64,000 nt of DNA, from positions 20,168 to 84,167 of the forward strand of contig JABWCQ010000001.1 of the NCBI GenBank assembly GCA_013360195.1. Direction: 5' to 3'. Every line of letters begins with the position of its first letter. The first letter of the stretch is position 1. The notes beneath the pieces were generated by a model that was not told where the DNA came from, ran no database searches, and was given only the letters and a program-made list of their open reading frames with translations. Made by a program: the position numbers and the translations under genes. Shown here in pieces: positions 20,501-28,088 of this stretch. Source of the stretch: a bacterium (GTDB taxonomy: Bacteria; Electryoneota; RPQS01).

Positions 20501-21880
20501 ATGGCCAAAAATCGAATTCTTGTTGTAGACGACGAACAGCACTTCCGTGATTGGTTAGTCCAAACTCTTAAGCGTAGAAATTACACGGTCGAAGCCTGCG
20601 AGGATGGGCTGACCGCACTCAACCTCCTTGAAGACGGTCAACAGTTTGATGTGATCGTGACGGATGTCCGGATGCCTAAGATGTCCGGCCTCCAACTTCT
20701 GAGAACCGTACATGAGCGGTTTCCGGGAGTCGATGTAGTTATCATGACGCAATACGGCAGCGTACCGGAAGCCGTGGCCGCCTTGAAAGACGGGGCAATC
20801 GACTTTCTCGAGAAGCCCTTCCCCCAAGAGACTCTCCTCCTGCGTATTCAGAAAGCCTTTGAATCGCGCAAGCTCAAACTCGAAAACTATCAGTTGAAAC
20901 GTGAACTGGGCACGAAGTTTCAGTTCAACAACATACTTGGTCAGTCGCCCAAGATGCTCGAGGTATTGGAGCAGCTCGAGATGATTGTGCCGACAAAAGC
21001 GACAGTGCTGATTCAAGGGGAATCAGGCACCGGCAAGGAATTGATCGCACGCGCCTTGCACGAAAACAGCCCGCGCCGGAACGGCCCGTTTGTAAAGATC
21101 AACTGTGCGGCGATGCCGGAAACACTCATGGAATCGGAACTCTTCGGTCACGAGAAGGGTGCTTTTACGGGCGCAATCAAGACTGTGGAAGGCCGGTTTG
21201 CGATGGCGAACGGAGGGACGTTACTGTTAGATGAAGTTTCGGAAATGTCACCGACGATGCAGGCCAAACTGCTGCGGGTGCTTCAAGAACGGGAGTTTGA
21301 GAAACTCGGAGGGCGCGAGACCATCAAGATTGACGTGAGAATCGTGGCTACGACGAACCGAGACTTGAAAAAGGCAATTTCCGAAGATCAGTTCCGCGAA
21401 GATTTGTATCACCGGCTAAACGTTTGTCCGATCAAGGTAAGTCCACTGCGCGAGCGTCGCGAGGATATTCCGGTTCTGGCAACGCACTTTGTGGCGTACT
21501 ATGCCAATGAATACGCGAAGGATGTTCACGGGCTGGACGAAACGGCGATGGAGCAGCTTCTGAACTACGAGTGGCCGGGAAACGTGCGTGAACTTCAGCA
21601 CAAGATGGAGCGGGCAGTTATCATGTGCGATGAGACCATGGTACGGACGAAGCACCTTTATCTGGACGGCATAGAGGCCGCGCCGCACTCAGAGACGATG
21701 TTTACCCTTGACGCACAGACGACTGCGACGCTGTCAGAGATAGAGAAGGCGGCGATCTTCCGGGCATTGCGCGTGCATGATAACAATCGCACGAAGACGG
21801 CGGAATCACTCGGCATCTCCATCCGAACATTACGAAACAAACTGCGGGAATACCGGGAAGAAGGTATCTCCGTTGATTGA
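20501..21880 (+). CDS. NtrC-family sigma-54 response regulator, probable flagellar activator
   Basis: A 459-residue protein with three modules. The receiver domain (about 1-120) has the acidic pair DDE, phospho-acceptor Asp near residue 54 in VTDVRMPKMSG, MTQYGS and Lys in EKPF. The AAA+ sigma-54 interaction domain (about 145-380) has Walker A GESGTGKE near residue 173 and the diagnostic GAFTGA loop near residue 220. The Fis-type HTH at the C-terminus ends SLGISIRTLRNKLREYREEG. ATG 20501 fits the receiver start and has GAGGA about 10 bases upstream. No histidine kinase lies beside it, so it is an orphan regulator. Sigma-54 promoters in front of nearby flagellar operons make it the likely flagellar class II activator (FlgR/FlrC/FlbD-like); this role is inferred. 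Confidence 0.92.
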   Translation: MAKNRILVVDDEQHFRDWLVQTLKRRNYTVEACEDGLTALNLLEDGQQFDVIVTDVRMPKMSGLQLLRTVHERFPGVDVVIMTQYGSVPEAVAALKDGAIDFLEKPFPQETLLLRIQKAFESRKLKLENYQLKRELGTKFQFNNILGQSPKMLEVLEQLEMIVPTKATVLIQGESGTGKELIARALHENSPRRNGPFVKINCAAMPETLMESELFGHEKGAFTGAIKTVEGRFAMANGGTLLLDEVSEMSPTMQAKLLRVLQEREFEKLGGRETIKIDVRIVATTNRDLKKAISEDQFREDLYHRLNVCPIKVSPLRERREDIPVLATHFVAYYANEYAKDVHGLDETAMEQLLNYEWPGNVRELQHKMERAVIMCDETMVRTKHLYLDGIEAAPHSETMFTLDAQTTATLSEIEKAAIFRALRVHDNNRTKTAESLGISIRTLRNKLREYREEGISVD

Positions 21881-21900
21881 TTGAATAGCTCCGAATTGAC

Positions 21901-21930
21901 AAAAGGGTTCCCTTCACGGGAACCCTTTTT
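21901..21930. terminator. Bidirectional Rho-independent terminator
   Basis: AAAAGGGTTCCC and GGGAACCCTTTT form a perfect 12-bp stem around TTCAC, A-rich on the left and T-rich on the right. It lies between the convergent activator gene (+) and the HExxH-protein gene (-) and can stop both. Confidence 0.92.
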
Positions 21931-21954
21931 GTTTGCATCCACTCACTTCTTTGA

Positions 21955-23682
21955 CTACCGACGGGCAACGACTCTAAACATCGTGAGGTTGAGATGAAGC
22001 AGAGGAAGCGTTATTTCGCTCTCCTGCGTTGACAATCCCGGGTCCTCCCAAACATAGCCGTCAAAAGAGACTTCGATGCCGTAAGACGCAGCGCCGACAA
22101 CGTCCATCCAATCCAGCCGGAGTTCACCTGATTCCATATAACGAATTGTCAACTCACGCGGTATCGGTTCCGGCACCTGGTAGGCAGTACGCAATCTTTT
22201 TCCACTGATTGGATCAACGGCGACAATCCTTTCGCCGGCAAGCAGCGGACGCAGCAACGGGCATTGTCCGACAATGTCATCGGCCAAAACTGCGACGCCA
22301 AGCGGCTCGATGAGTATTTCTCCGCTTGGATCCGTCGTCCACACTTCTACGGGGTGAGTCCAAGTGCCGAATACAGTGCATTGCATGTCACCTTGCCACG
22401 GCCAAGGTTCGGTAATGCGCGGTTTGATGTTCACAAACTCGAATCTGCGGCACATGAAACTGACATCCGCTCCTTCAGGCCCTCCCAAATCTTTTAGAAA
22501 TGGCCGCTCGGCGTAAGCGGGGATCCAGCGGGAGAAGTGTGCGTCGCAATCATTCACAAGCAAGCCGAATCCATGCTGAGGGTGATTTGTCGGAGTAACA
22601 CTTAACATATCCGTAATTTCAGGGAATTGCATTGCAGTCGCCCAGAGAGGTGTCGGACCGTCCGGCAGTTTGTTCCCGTCCATATCCGGCGCGACGATAA
22701 TGAACTTCATCAATGTATCCACGAAGAAGTAACAGTGCATTTGCTCACTATATGCAAATGAGTAAAGGCCGGGAGGATATCGCATCTGCCAGAAGGGGAA
22801 AGGCTGTACGACTTGACCGTGATCAATCATTGCGGCCGTGAGATGGCTTCCGCCATCCCGATGAGCACCGGCGAGCATGAGCAGGGATATGCCGGGCGCG
22901 AAGTAGTCTTCGAATCCATGCATGTCCGATACCTCGAGTGGTCCGAGGTCAAAGAGAATCTCCTGAGAGTCGCCGGGTTGAAATGCGGCAAGCTGCCAAT
23001 TTTCGGGAGGGTCCTTCGGCAAGTAACGCACGACCCAACTTGTCAGCCACGATGACTCGAGCATTTTCTTCAACGCATTGTAGGTATGAATGCGACGGTA
23101 TTCCCTCAGTTTATCCCGAGTAAACCGGTAGTCGGCATCGGTACTGTCGAGACCAATTGAATCCTTGTAAGCGAGTTCCGCGCCGTAAGCCGGTATCTCG
23201 GTGTCAGTTTCGGGTAATGAATTGGATTGACCCTTGTGCGTGCCTTCGTGGACAAGCAACTCTTCAAGATAATCGGTGTTGCCGCTGCTTCCGGCGTCTG
23301 CGAGCACGTCATCGTTGATATTTATCTCGTCCCAGTATTCACCGCCTGCATAGTCGTCATTCAGCGTCTCCGCTTCCATTGTGCCCGATTCAAGCTGACC
23401 TTGCAGTGCGTTTGCCAACGTAGAGCAGGAGACGGTTAGAGTGTTTCCGGCGGCGTCGGTGTATGTAATTGAATCCGGAGGCGGAGTGCGGATGGAATCA
23501 ATAGCCTGGCGAACTGTTGTGCTTTCGCTTGAAGTAAGCGGCCGACCGCTCCAACTACTATCGTACTGAAAATCCAGCGGATTTCTGGAAGGAGGGCGAG
23601 ATATCCACGATTCTGTCGCCGTAAGAATACCGGCAATGAATATCACTGACGCCGTCCAGAACATGATATTTCGAAATACCAT
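21955..23682 (-). CDS. Exported or membrane-anchored protein with HExxH zinc-protease motif
   Basis: A 575-residue protein of no family I recognise. The N-terminal hydrophobic segment (about 5-23) acts as signal peptide or anchor. At residues 145-149 it has HEGTH inside ELLVHEGTHKGQSN, a fit to HExxH, with Glu-162 (TEIPAYGAE) at a suitable distance for a gluzincin third ligand. The next 350 residues are beta-rich with many Trp, Tyr and Phe, and the final 70 look like a fibronectin-type-III-like domain (ELRLDWMDVVGAASYGIEVS). A secreted metallopeptidase is a reasonable inference, but no substrate can be given. The gene is monocistronic, between its own promoter and a terminator. Confidence 0.7.
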   Translation of the reverse strand: MVFRNIMFWTASVIFIAGILTATESWISRPPSRNPLDFQYDSSWSGRPLTSSESTTVRQAIDSIRTPPPDSITYTDAAGNTLTVSCSTLANALQGQLESGTMEAETLNDDYAGGEYWDEININDDVLADAGSSGNTDYLEELLVHEGTHKGQSNSLPETDTEIPAYGAELAYKDSIGLDSTDADYRFTRDKLREYRRIHTYNALKKMLESSWLTSWVVRYLPKDPPENWQLAAFQPGDSQEILFDLGPLEVSDMHGFEDYFAPGISLLMLAGAHRDGGSHLTAAMIDHGQVVQPFPFWQMRYPPGLYSFAYSEQMHCYFFVDTLMKFIIVAPDMDGNKLPDGPTPLWATAMQFPEITDMLSVTPTNHPQHGFGLLVNDCDAHFSRWIPAYAERPFLKDLGGPEGADVSFMCRRFEFVNIKPRITEPWPWQGDMQCTVFGTWTHPVEVWTTDPSGEILIEPLGVAVLADDIVGQCPLLRPLLAGERIVAVDPISGKRLRTAYQVPEPIPRELTIRYMESGELRLDWMDVVGAASYGIEVSFDGYVWEDPGLSTQESEITLPLLHLNLTMFRVVARR

Positions 23683-23740
23683 GATTCACTCCTTTCAACC
23701 ATTACAAAAATCTGGGTGCGCAGGGAGCAGAGTGATGCAC

Positions 23741-23820
23741 AAAAACAGAGCGAGCCTTCTAACCCATGCGCGGTTACGGAAGACTCGCTTTGACCTGCTT
23801 ATCAGCCGAAACCGGCCGAT
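23741..23820 (-). promoter_or_regulatory. Structured 5' leader with terminator-like hairpin (possible attenuator)
   Basis: On the - strand, the leader of the HExxH gene first forms an 8-bp hairpin (23801-23820, ATCGGCCG/CGGCTGAT with one G-U pair). A longer hairpin follows (23749-23789, AGCGAG arms plus CTTC/GAAG and TAACC/GGTTA steps), then UUUUU (23745-23741). The second looks like an intrinsic terminator about 60 bases before the start codon. No known riboswitch class was matched. Confidence 0.45.
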
Positions 23821-23839
23821 ATCGATTACCTGTTGTTTC

Positions 23840-23868
23840 AATATACCATGTCAATCTTCGTGAAGCAA
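23840..23868 (-). promoter_or_regulatory. Candidate promoter of the HExxH-protein gene
   Basis: Read on the - strand, TTGCTT (23868-23863), 17 bases, then TATATT (23845-23840) preceded by TGG give a weak -35 with an extended -10. It would produce a leader of about 150 bases containing the two hairpins. Confidence 0.45.
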
Positions 23869-24075
23869 GCGGAGCCTGAACTAAACAGAAAAATTGTGAA
23901 CTTGTTCTGTCCAACGGTTAATGGATGAAAACAAGTGATGCAATTCATATATGCAGGATTACTGTGAACGTTCCTCGCGTGATGAGTCGATTGCTCCAGC
24001 AGCGACCAAATCATGATTCTGGAGTTGTTTATCCGAGAGCGTTAGCTTGTTTAAGTCGATAGCATCACTGGTTTG

Positions 24076-24175
24076 AGTTAGAGGCATAGGAAAACAATAA
24101 CATGATTCTTGTCAATTCATGTGCTCTGAGCTATGTCAATTGCGCAGGCAAGTTCAAGTTAGAGGAGTAGGAAAA
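24076..24175 (+). repeat. Pair of 19-base direct repeats upstream of flgC
   Basis: AGTTAGAGGCATAGGAAAA (24076-24094) and AGTTAGAGGAGTAGGAAAA (24157-24175) match at 17 of 19 places, 81 bases apart. They lie in the gene-free stretch 23683-24355 upstream of the sigma-54 promoter and may be protein-binding sites. No reading frame there looks coding. Confidence 0.45.
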
Positions 24176-24243
24176 TGGTGCCGGAAGAAGAATATTAGAC
24201 AAAGAACTTCCAAACTTAAGAGTCCGAGCTTCAAACGCTATGT

Positions 24244-24261
24244 ACATATAAATCAATATGT
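24244..24261. promoter_or_regulatory. Candidate activator-binding site upstream of flgC
   Basis: ACATAT-N6-ATATGT is an inverted repeat whose first base lies 60 bases upstream of the -24 GG of the flgC sigma-54 promoter. The same left arm (ACATATAAAT) stands at the same distance before the flgF promoter, and the right arm with its TTTTGG flank is also shared. Confidence 0.5.
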
Positions 24262-24302
24262 TTTGGTGGATACTAACCAGCGGATTAAAGTTTTGACGCG
24301 GT

Positions 24303-24318
24303 AGGCACGATAACTGCT
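24303..24318 (+). promoter_or_regulatory. Sigma-54 promoter of the flgC-fliE-fliF operon
   Basis: AGGCACGATAACTGCT carries GG (24304-24305), ten bases, GC (24316-24317), matching the sigma-54 pattern TGGCACG-N4-TTGCW at nearly all places. Transcription would start near 24329, giving a leader of about 27 bases before ATG 24356. Confidence 0.75.
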
Positions 24319-24355
24319 TATTGCACTCGTGGCAAAAAAGTTCAAGGGAAACTTC

Positions 24356-24844
24356 ATGGAAATCCATCCCCTCTTCAACGGTATGAACACAAGCACGTCG
24401 GGAATGACCGCTCAGCGCAAGCGAATGAATGCGATCGCTGAGAACATTGCCAATATCGAGACTACCCGCACGGAAGAGGGTGGTCCGTACCGCAGGAAGG
24501 ACACAGTGCTCTCTGAAGAGAAACGATTTGAAGCAGTGCTTGAGCGCGGCACACACCAGAAACTGGCAAGGTCAGACGGCAGCCACATGTTTGGCCGTTC
24601 GGAAGCCAAGATTCTCGCTCCGTCCAACGGAGTAACGGCTTCGATACAAGAAGATCAAAGCCCTTTCCGCGAAGTATATGATCCGAGCCATCCCGATGCG
24701 GACGAGAACGGAATTGTGCGCATGCCCAATGTAGACATTGTGCAGGAAATGACTGAGCTAATCAGCGCCTCGAGAGCCTTTGAAGCTAATGTCACGGCGT
24801 TTAATGCGACCAAGGCGATGATGAAGAAAGCGCTTGAACTATAA
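24356..24844 (+). CDS. flgC: Flagellar basal-body rod protein FlgC
   Basis: A 162-residue proximal rod protein. The N-terminal flagellar rod motif is SGMTAQRKRMNAIAENIANI, followed by TTRTEEGGPYRRK, typical of FlgC. The centre has VYDPSHPDADENGIVRMPNV and the C-terminus ASRAFEANVTAFNATKAMMK, which distinguish FlgC from FlgB. ATG 24356 is preferred over GTG 24329: AAGGGA lies six bases ahead, and the sigma-54 start site falls at about 24329. flgB, normally directly upstream, is absent; the preceding 670 bases have no gene. FlgC is exported by the flagellar apparatus to build the rod in the periplasm. Confidence 0.95.
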   Translation: MEIHPLFNGMNTSTSGMTAQRKRMNAIAENIANIETTRTEEGGPYRRKDTVLSEEKRFEAVLERGTHQKLARSDGSHMFGRSEAKILAPSNGVTASIQEDQSPFREVYDPSHPDADENGIVRMPNVDIVQEMTELISASRAFEANVTAFNATKAMMKKALEL

Positions 24845-24847
24845 TCC

Positions 24848-25042
24848 ATGAAAATCAACTCCAGCTACACTTCCACCGTATCTCTGCAGCAGAAAGTTGC
24901 AGGTCAGCAGAGTACGCAGCCTGCCGGGCAGCGGGACGACGCTGAGGCCAGACTGCGCGAACTCATCGCACAAAAGCATGCTGAATTTGATCGCTTCCGC
25001 CCGGTCGAAGAGCTGGGCAAACATCTTGACTTGAGGGCCTGA
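24848..25042 (+). CDS. Small protein between flgC and fliE, function unknown
   Basis: A 64-residue hydrophilic frame that fills the space between flgC and fliE exactly, with three-base and one-base gaps. The N-terminal half is Ser/Thr/Gln-rich (SSYTSTVSLQQKVAGQQ). The second half is charged and probably helical (EARLRELIAQKHAEFDRF). I do not recognise the family. It is too short for FlgB and lacks its motifs, and it does not carry FlgM features. The tight packing and protein-like composition support a real gene, but no clear ribosome site precedes ATG 24848. Confidence 0.55.
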   Translation: MKINSSYTSTVSLQQKVAGQQSTQPAGQRDDAEARLRELIAQKHAEFDRFRPVEELGKHLDLRA

Positions 25043-25043
25043 C

Positions 25044-25343
25044 ATGATTTACGGTATTGACAGTATCAAACCGATTCCGCCGATTGCCGAAGGCACACAG
25101 CCCAAGGCAGCACCCGGAGCAGGCGAGTCATTTGGCGACACTCTATCGAACTTCATCGGCAACGTCAACGCGATGCAGGTGCAGGCGGGCGAGAAGACAC
25201 AGCAATTTGCGACCGGACAGATTCAGGATATCCATGAAGTCATGGCGGCTGTCGAGGAGGCATCCATCTCGATGGCACTGCTCCTGGAAATTCGCAAGAA
25301 GGCGCTTGAAGGGTATCAGGAGCTAATGAGAACGCCGGTATAA
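25044..25343 (+). CDS. fliE: Flagellar hook-basal body protein FliE
   Basis: A 99-residue protein matching FliE in length and in its C-terminal half: GQIQDIHEVMAAVEEASISMALLLEIRKKALEGYQELMR, of which the EVMAAVEEAS and RKKALEGYQE parts are most conserved (shown here in pieces: IQDIHEVMAAVEEAS, then ALLLEIRKKALEGYQELM). The N-terminus is variable and polar, as in the family. FliE links the MS ring to the proximal rod. It lies 30 bases before fliF in the basal-body operon. Confidence 0.93.
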   Translation: MIYGIDSIKPIPPIAEGTQPKAAPGAGESFGDTLSNFIGNVNAMQVQAGEKTQQFATGQIQDIHEVMAAVEEASISMALLLEIRKKALEGYQELMRTPV

Positions 25344-25374
25344 TCAGGGCGAGTAAACACGAACATTTCAATAC

Positions 25375-27081
25375 ATGGGCAATCCACTCGACACTCTGCG
25401 TGAACTCTGGCAACGGCTGACCATCAATCAGCGGGCAATGCTAATCATCGGCGTCGGTCTGATCGTGGCGATTTCGGCTGCGGCAATCACGTATACGACT
25501 CGTCCGGTGATGGCGACGCTATACAGCGGACTTGAGTCAAAGGATGCGGCGGCGGTCGCCGATCAACTTCGGGACGAGAAGATACCGTTTGACGTGACAA
25601 GCGACGGGACAATTAAAGTCCCGCAACAGCATGTTAACACTCTGCGATTGACATTTGCCGAGAAGGGAATCCCGCACTCGGGTGAACTTGGATACGAGAT
25701 ATTTGACAAGCCGCAACTTGGCTTGACAGATCAGCTTCAGAAACTGAATCAGCGTCGGGCAGTTGAAGGCGAGCTGGCGCGAACCATGTCATCAATAGAG
25801 GGCGTCGAGAATGCCCGTGTGCATCTCGTGGTGCCTGAGCAGCGGTTGTTCAAAGAGGACCAGAAGCCCGCGACAGCGTCAGTTGTGCTCACTCTGAAGC
25901 CGGGTTTCAGCATGAGCAAGAAGCAGGTCGCTGCTTTGACCACGCTGACGGCATATGCTGTGGAAGGACTTGACCCGGAGCATGTAACAATTATGGATTC
26001 GGAGGGCAATCCACTGACGAACGGGCCGCGCGATGACCTGGCGGGATTATCGTCGACGCAGCTTGAAATGCAGACAATGGTTGAACAAGAGCTCGAACGA
26101 AAGGCGCAGTCGCTTTTATCTGATGTGGTCGGTCCGGGGAGATCCCGTGTCGAAGTCACGGTGAAATTGAATTGGAATCGGATTGAGCGGACTTCAGAGG
26201 ATTACAATCCAGATAGGGTTGCGACACTTTCCGAGGAAACTCAGACGAGCGATGACCCGAATACCGGCGCCTCCGAAAAAAGCGTGACCAATTACCAAGT
26301 TCCGAGAACAGTAGAAAAGGTTGTGCCGGAAGTAGGGAACGTAGAAAAGATATGGGCATCCGTTTTGATTGACGGGAATTACACGAGCAATGTGGACTCG
26401 GCAGGCAACGCGGTCTTGCAGTATGTGGAGCGAACTCCTCAGGAGCTTGAGAAATTCAGGCAGATGGTGTCAAGCGCGCTGGGAATTGACGCAAACCGCA
26501 GTGATGAATTGACGGTCATGTCATTTCAGTTCAACGAGACAACTGCGCTGTTGACTCCTGCGGTTCAGACTCCGACAAACTGGCTGTCGCTGCTCATGCA
26601 ATACGCAGACAAGATTATTCTTGCGCTGGTGCTCGTTCTGGCCTTCTTTGCTATTCGCAGTGTGATGAATAGGATGAGTGAGAGACTTCCGTCTCTGCCT
26701 CACGGAGCGGCGGTGATGCAGTTGGGACCGGGCGGACAGCCAGTAATGATGGCGGCTGCCGCACACGGAGGTCAACTTGCAGCGAGCGCGCCCGCAGCCG
26801 GTCAGCTCCCGCACGCCACGTACGACAATTCAGCCAGCGGTGGTTCGGTCAGTCCAATGGGAACAGCCGCAGCGGTGATGAATGCTCCAGCGGGTCCCAA
26901 GGTCGTGTTCAAGAGCCAGACAGAGGGTCCACAACTAATCGAGATCGATGATGGCGGACCGTCAGTTGAGGCGATTCGGGCTCAGGAAATGCTAAACAGG
27001 ACCGTGCAGTTTGTAATGAACAAACCGGAGAACGCGGCACAAATTCTTAGAAGCTGGGTGGCAGATGGCGCAAACCAATAA
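25375..27081 (+). CDS. fliF: Flagellar MS-ring protein FliF
   Basis: A 568-residue inner-membrane ring protein. The first transmembrane helix spans about residues 22-43 (MLIIGVGLIVAISAAAITYT). Ring-building motifs follow: YSGLESKDAAAV, ELGYEIFDKPQLGLTDQLQK and GVENARVHLVVPE. The second transmembrane helix is near residues 410-430, and the C-terminal FliG-binding segment is VEAIRAQEMLNRTVQFVM. The length is typical. FliF forms the platform on which the C-ring and export gate assemble. Its end overlaps the fliG start by 17 bases. Confidence 0.97.
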   Translation: MGNPLDTLRELWQRLTINQRAMLIIGVGLIVAISAAAITYTTRPVMATLYSGLESKDAAAVADQLRDEKIPFDVTSDGTIKVPQQHVNTLRLTFAEKGIPHSGELGYEIFDKPQLGLTDQLQKLNQRRAVEGELARTMSSIEGVENARVHLVVPEQRLFKEDQKPATASVVLTLKPGFSMSKKQVAALTTLTAYAVEGLDPEHVTIMDSEGNPLTNGPRDDLAGLSSTQLEMQTMVEQELERKAQSLLSDVVGPGRSRVEVTVKLNWNRIERTSEDYNPDRVATLSEETQTSDDPNTGASEKSVTNYQVPRTVEKVVPEVGNVEKIWASVLIDGNYTSNVDSAGNAVLQYVERTPQELEKFRQMVSSALGIDANRSDELTVMSFQFNETTALLTPAVQTPTNWLSLLMQYADKIILALVLVLAFFAIRSVMNRMSERLPSLPHGAAVMQLGPGGQPVMMAAAAHGGQLAASAPAAGQLPHATYDNSASGGSVSPMGTAAAVMNAPAGPKVVFKSQTEGPQLIEIDDGGPSVEAIRAQEMLNRTVQFVMNKPENAAQILRSWVADGANQ

Positions 27082-28087
27082 ACCGACTCCGCAGCGAATC
27101 ACAAATCTCCAGAAGGCCGCGGTGCTGATGATTTCCATCGGCCCGGACGCTTCGGCAGAGCTTTACAAACGGCTGCAGCAAGAGGAGATTGAAGAAATCA
27201 CCAAAGAAATGCTGCGTCTCAGAAACGTAGATTCGGCTTTGGCAAATTCTGTTGTGGAAGAGTTTTACCACATGATGTCGGCGCAGGACTTCGTTGCTGT
27301 CGGCGGTATACAATACGCAGAGGAAGTTCTCAATCGCTCACTTGGACAGGAGAAGGCGGTCGAAATCATTCGCCGTATAGAGCGCATGATTCGAGTCAAA
27401 GGCTTTAATGTCTTGAAGAACGTCGATGCAAATCAGCTTCTCGCATTCATGCAGAAAGAACACCCGCAAACGATCGCCTTCGTGCTTAGCCAGCTGCAGC
27501 CCGCACAGAGCGCGCAGATTCTTGCTGATCTCTCGCCGGACCTGCAGGCTGAGGTCATGATGAGATATGCAAACATGGAGCGGGTTGCTCCGGAGACGAT
27601 TTCCGCCGTAGAGGCTGTTCTTGAATCGCGAGTTGACTTTTCGCAAAGCTCAAGCAAGCTTGGCGGCGTGAAGGCTGCCGCTGAGATTCTAAATCTTATT
27701 GGAACGTCTGCGGAGCGCTCAATCTTGGCGAAGATTAATGAGCGTGCGCCGGAACTTGCCACCGAGATGAAGAATCTCATGTTTGTGTTCGAGGATATCA
27801 TCCAGCTTGATGATCGGTCGATTCAAAAGGTGCTTAAAGAAGTTGACAACAAGGACCTCGCACTTGCGTTGAAGCATGTCAATCCGGATGTCAAGGCGAG
27901 AGTTCTGGCAAATATGTCCGAGCGTGCGGCCGAGACAATCAAGGAGGAAATCGAGTATATGGGACCTGTGCGGCTCAAGGAAGTAGAAGTTGCACAGCAG
28001 CAGGTTGTTGACACAATTCGCAAGCTTGAAGAGCAGGGTCAGATCGTCGTGGCAACGGGAAGCAAGGGCGAGGTCATGGTGGAGTAG
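27065..28087 (+). CDS. fliG: Flagellar motor switch protein FliG
   Basis: A 340-residue C-ring protein. The N-terminal domain (FliF-binding) begins TNLQKAAVLMISIGPDASAE. The middle domain has the EHPQTIAFVLSQL motif near residue 125. The C-terminal torque domain contains LMFVFEDIIQLDDRSIQKVL with the charged residues that face the stator. The length fits the family. The start overlaps fliF, so translation is probably coupled. With FliM and FliN, encoded further down, it makes the switch complex. Confidence 0.97.
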   Translation: MAQTNKPTPQRITNLQKAAVLMISIGPDASAELYKRLQQEEIEEITKEMLRLRNVDSALANSVVEEFYHMMSAQDFVAVGGIQYAEEVLNRSLGQEKAVEIIRRIERMIRVKGFNVLKNVDANQLLAFMQKEHPQTIAFVLSQLQPAQSAQILADLSPDLQAEVMMRYANMERVAPETISAVEAVLESRVDFSQSSSKLGGVKAAAEILNLIGTSAERSILAKINERAPELATEMKNLMFVFEDIIQLDDRSIQKVLKEVDNKDLALALKHVNPDVKARVLANMSERAAETIKEEIEYMGPVRLKEVEVAQQQVVDTIRKLEEQGQIVVATGSKGEVMVE

Positions 28088-28088
28088 T

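Noticed and set aside
23741..23870. c-di-GMP-I riboswitch in the HExxH-gene leader
   Set aside because: A GTCAAAGC piece recalls the conserved core, but the GCAAACC stretch, the tetraloop-receptor arrangement and the closing stem are missing.
24119..24304. 62-codon frame upstream of flgC as a possible broken flgB
   Set aside because: The translation is basic and Cys/Lys-rich without rod motifs, and it overlaps the activator site and sigma-54 promoter.
24329..24355. GTG at 24329 as the start of flgC
   Set aside because: The sigma-54 transcription start is predicted at about the same base, so no ribosome site would be present. ATG 24356 has AAGGGA at the right distance and fits FlgC length better.
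24848..25042. FlgM-like anti-sigma factor
   Set aside because: The opening MKIN recalls some FlgM proteins, but the C-terminal helices that hold FliA are not there and the position between flgC and fliE is wrong.
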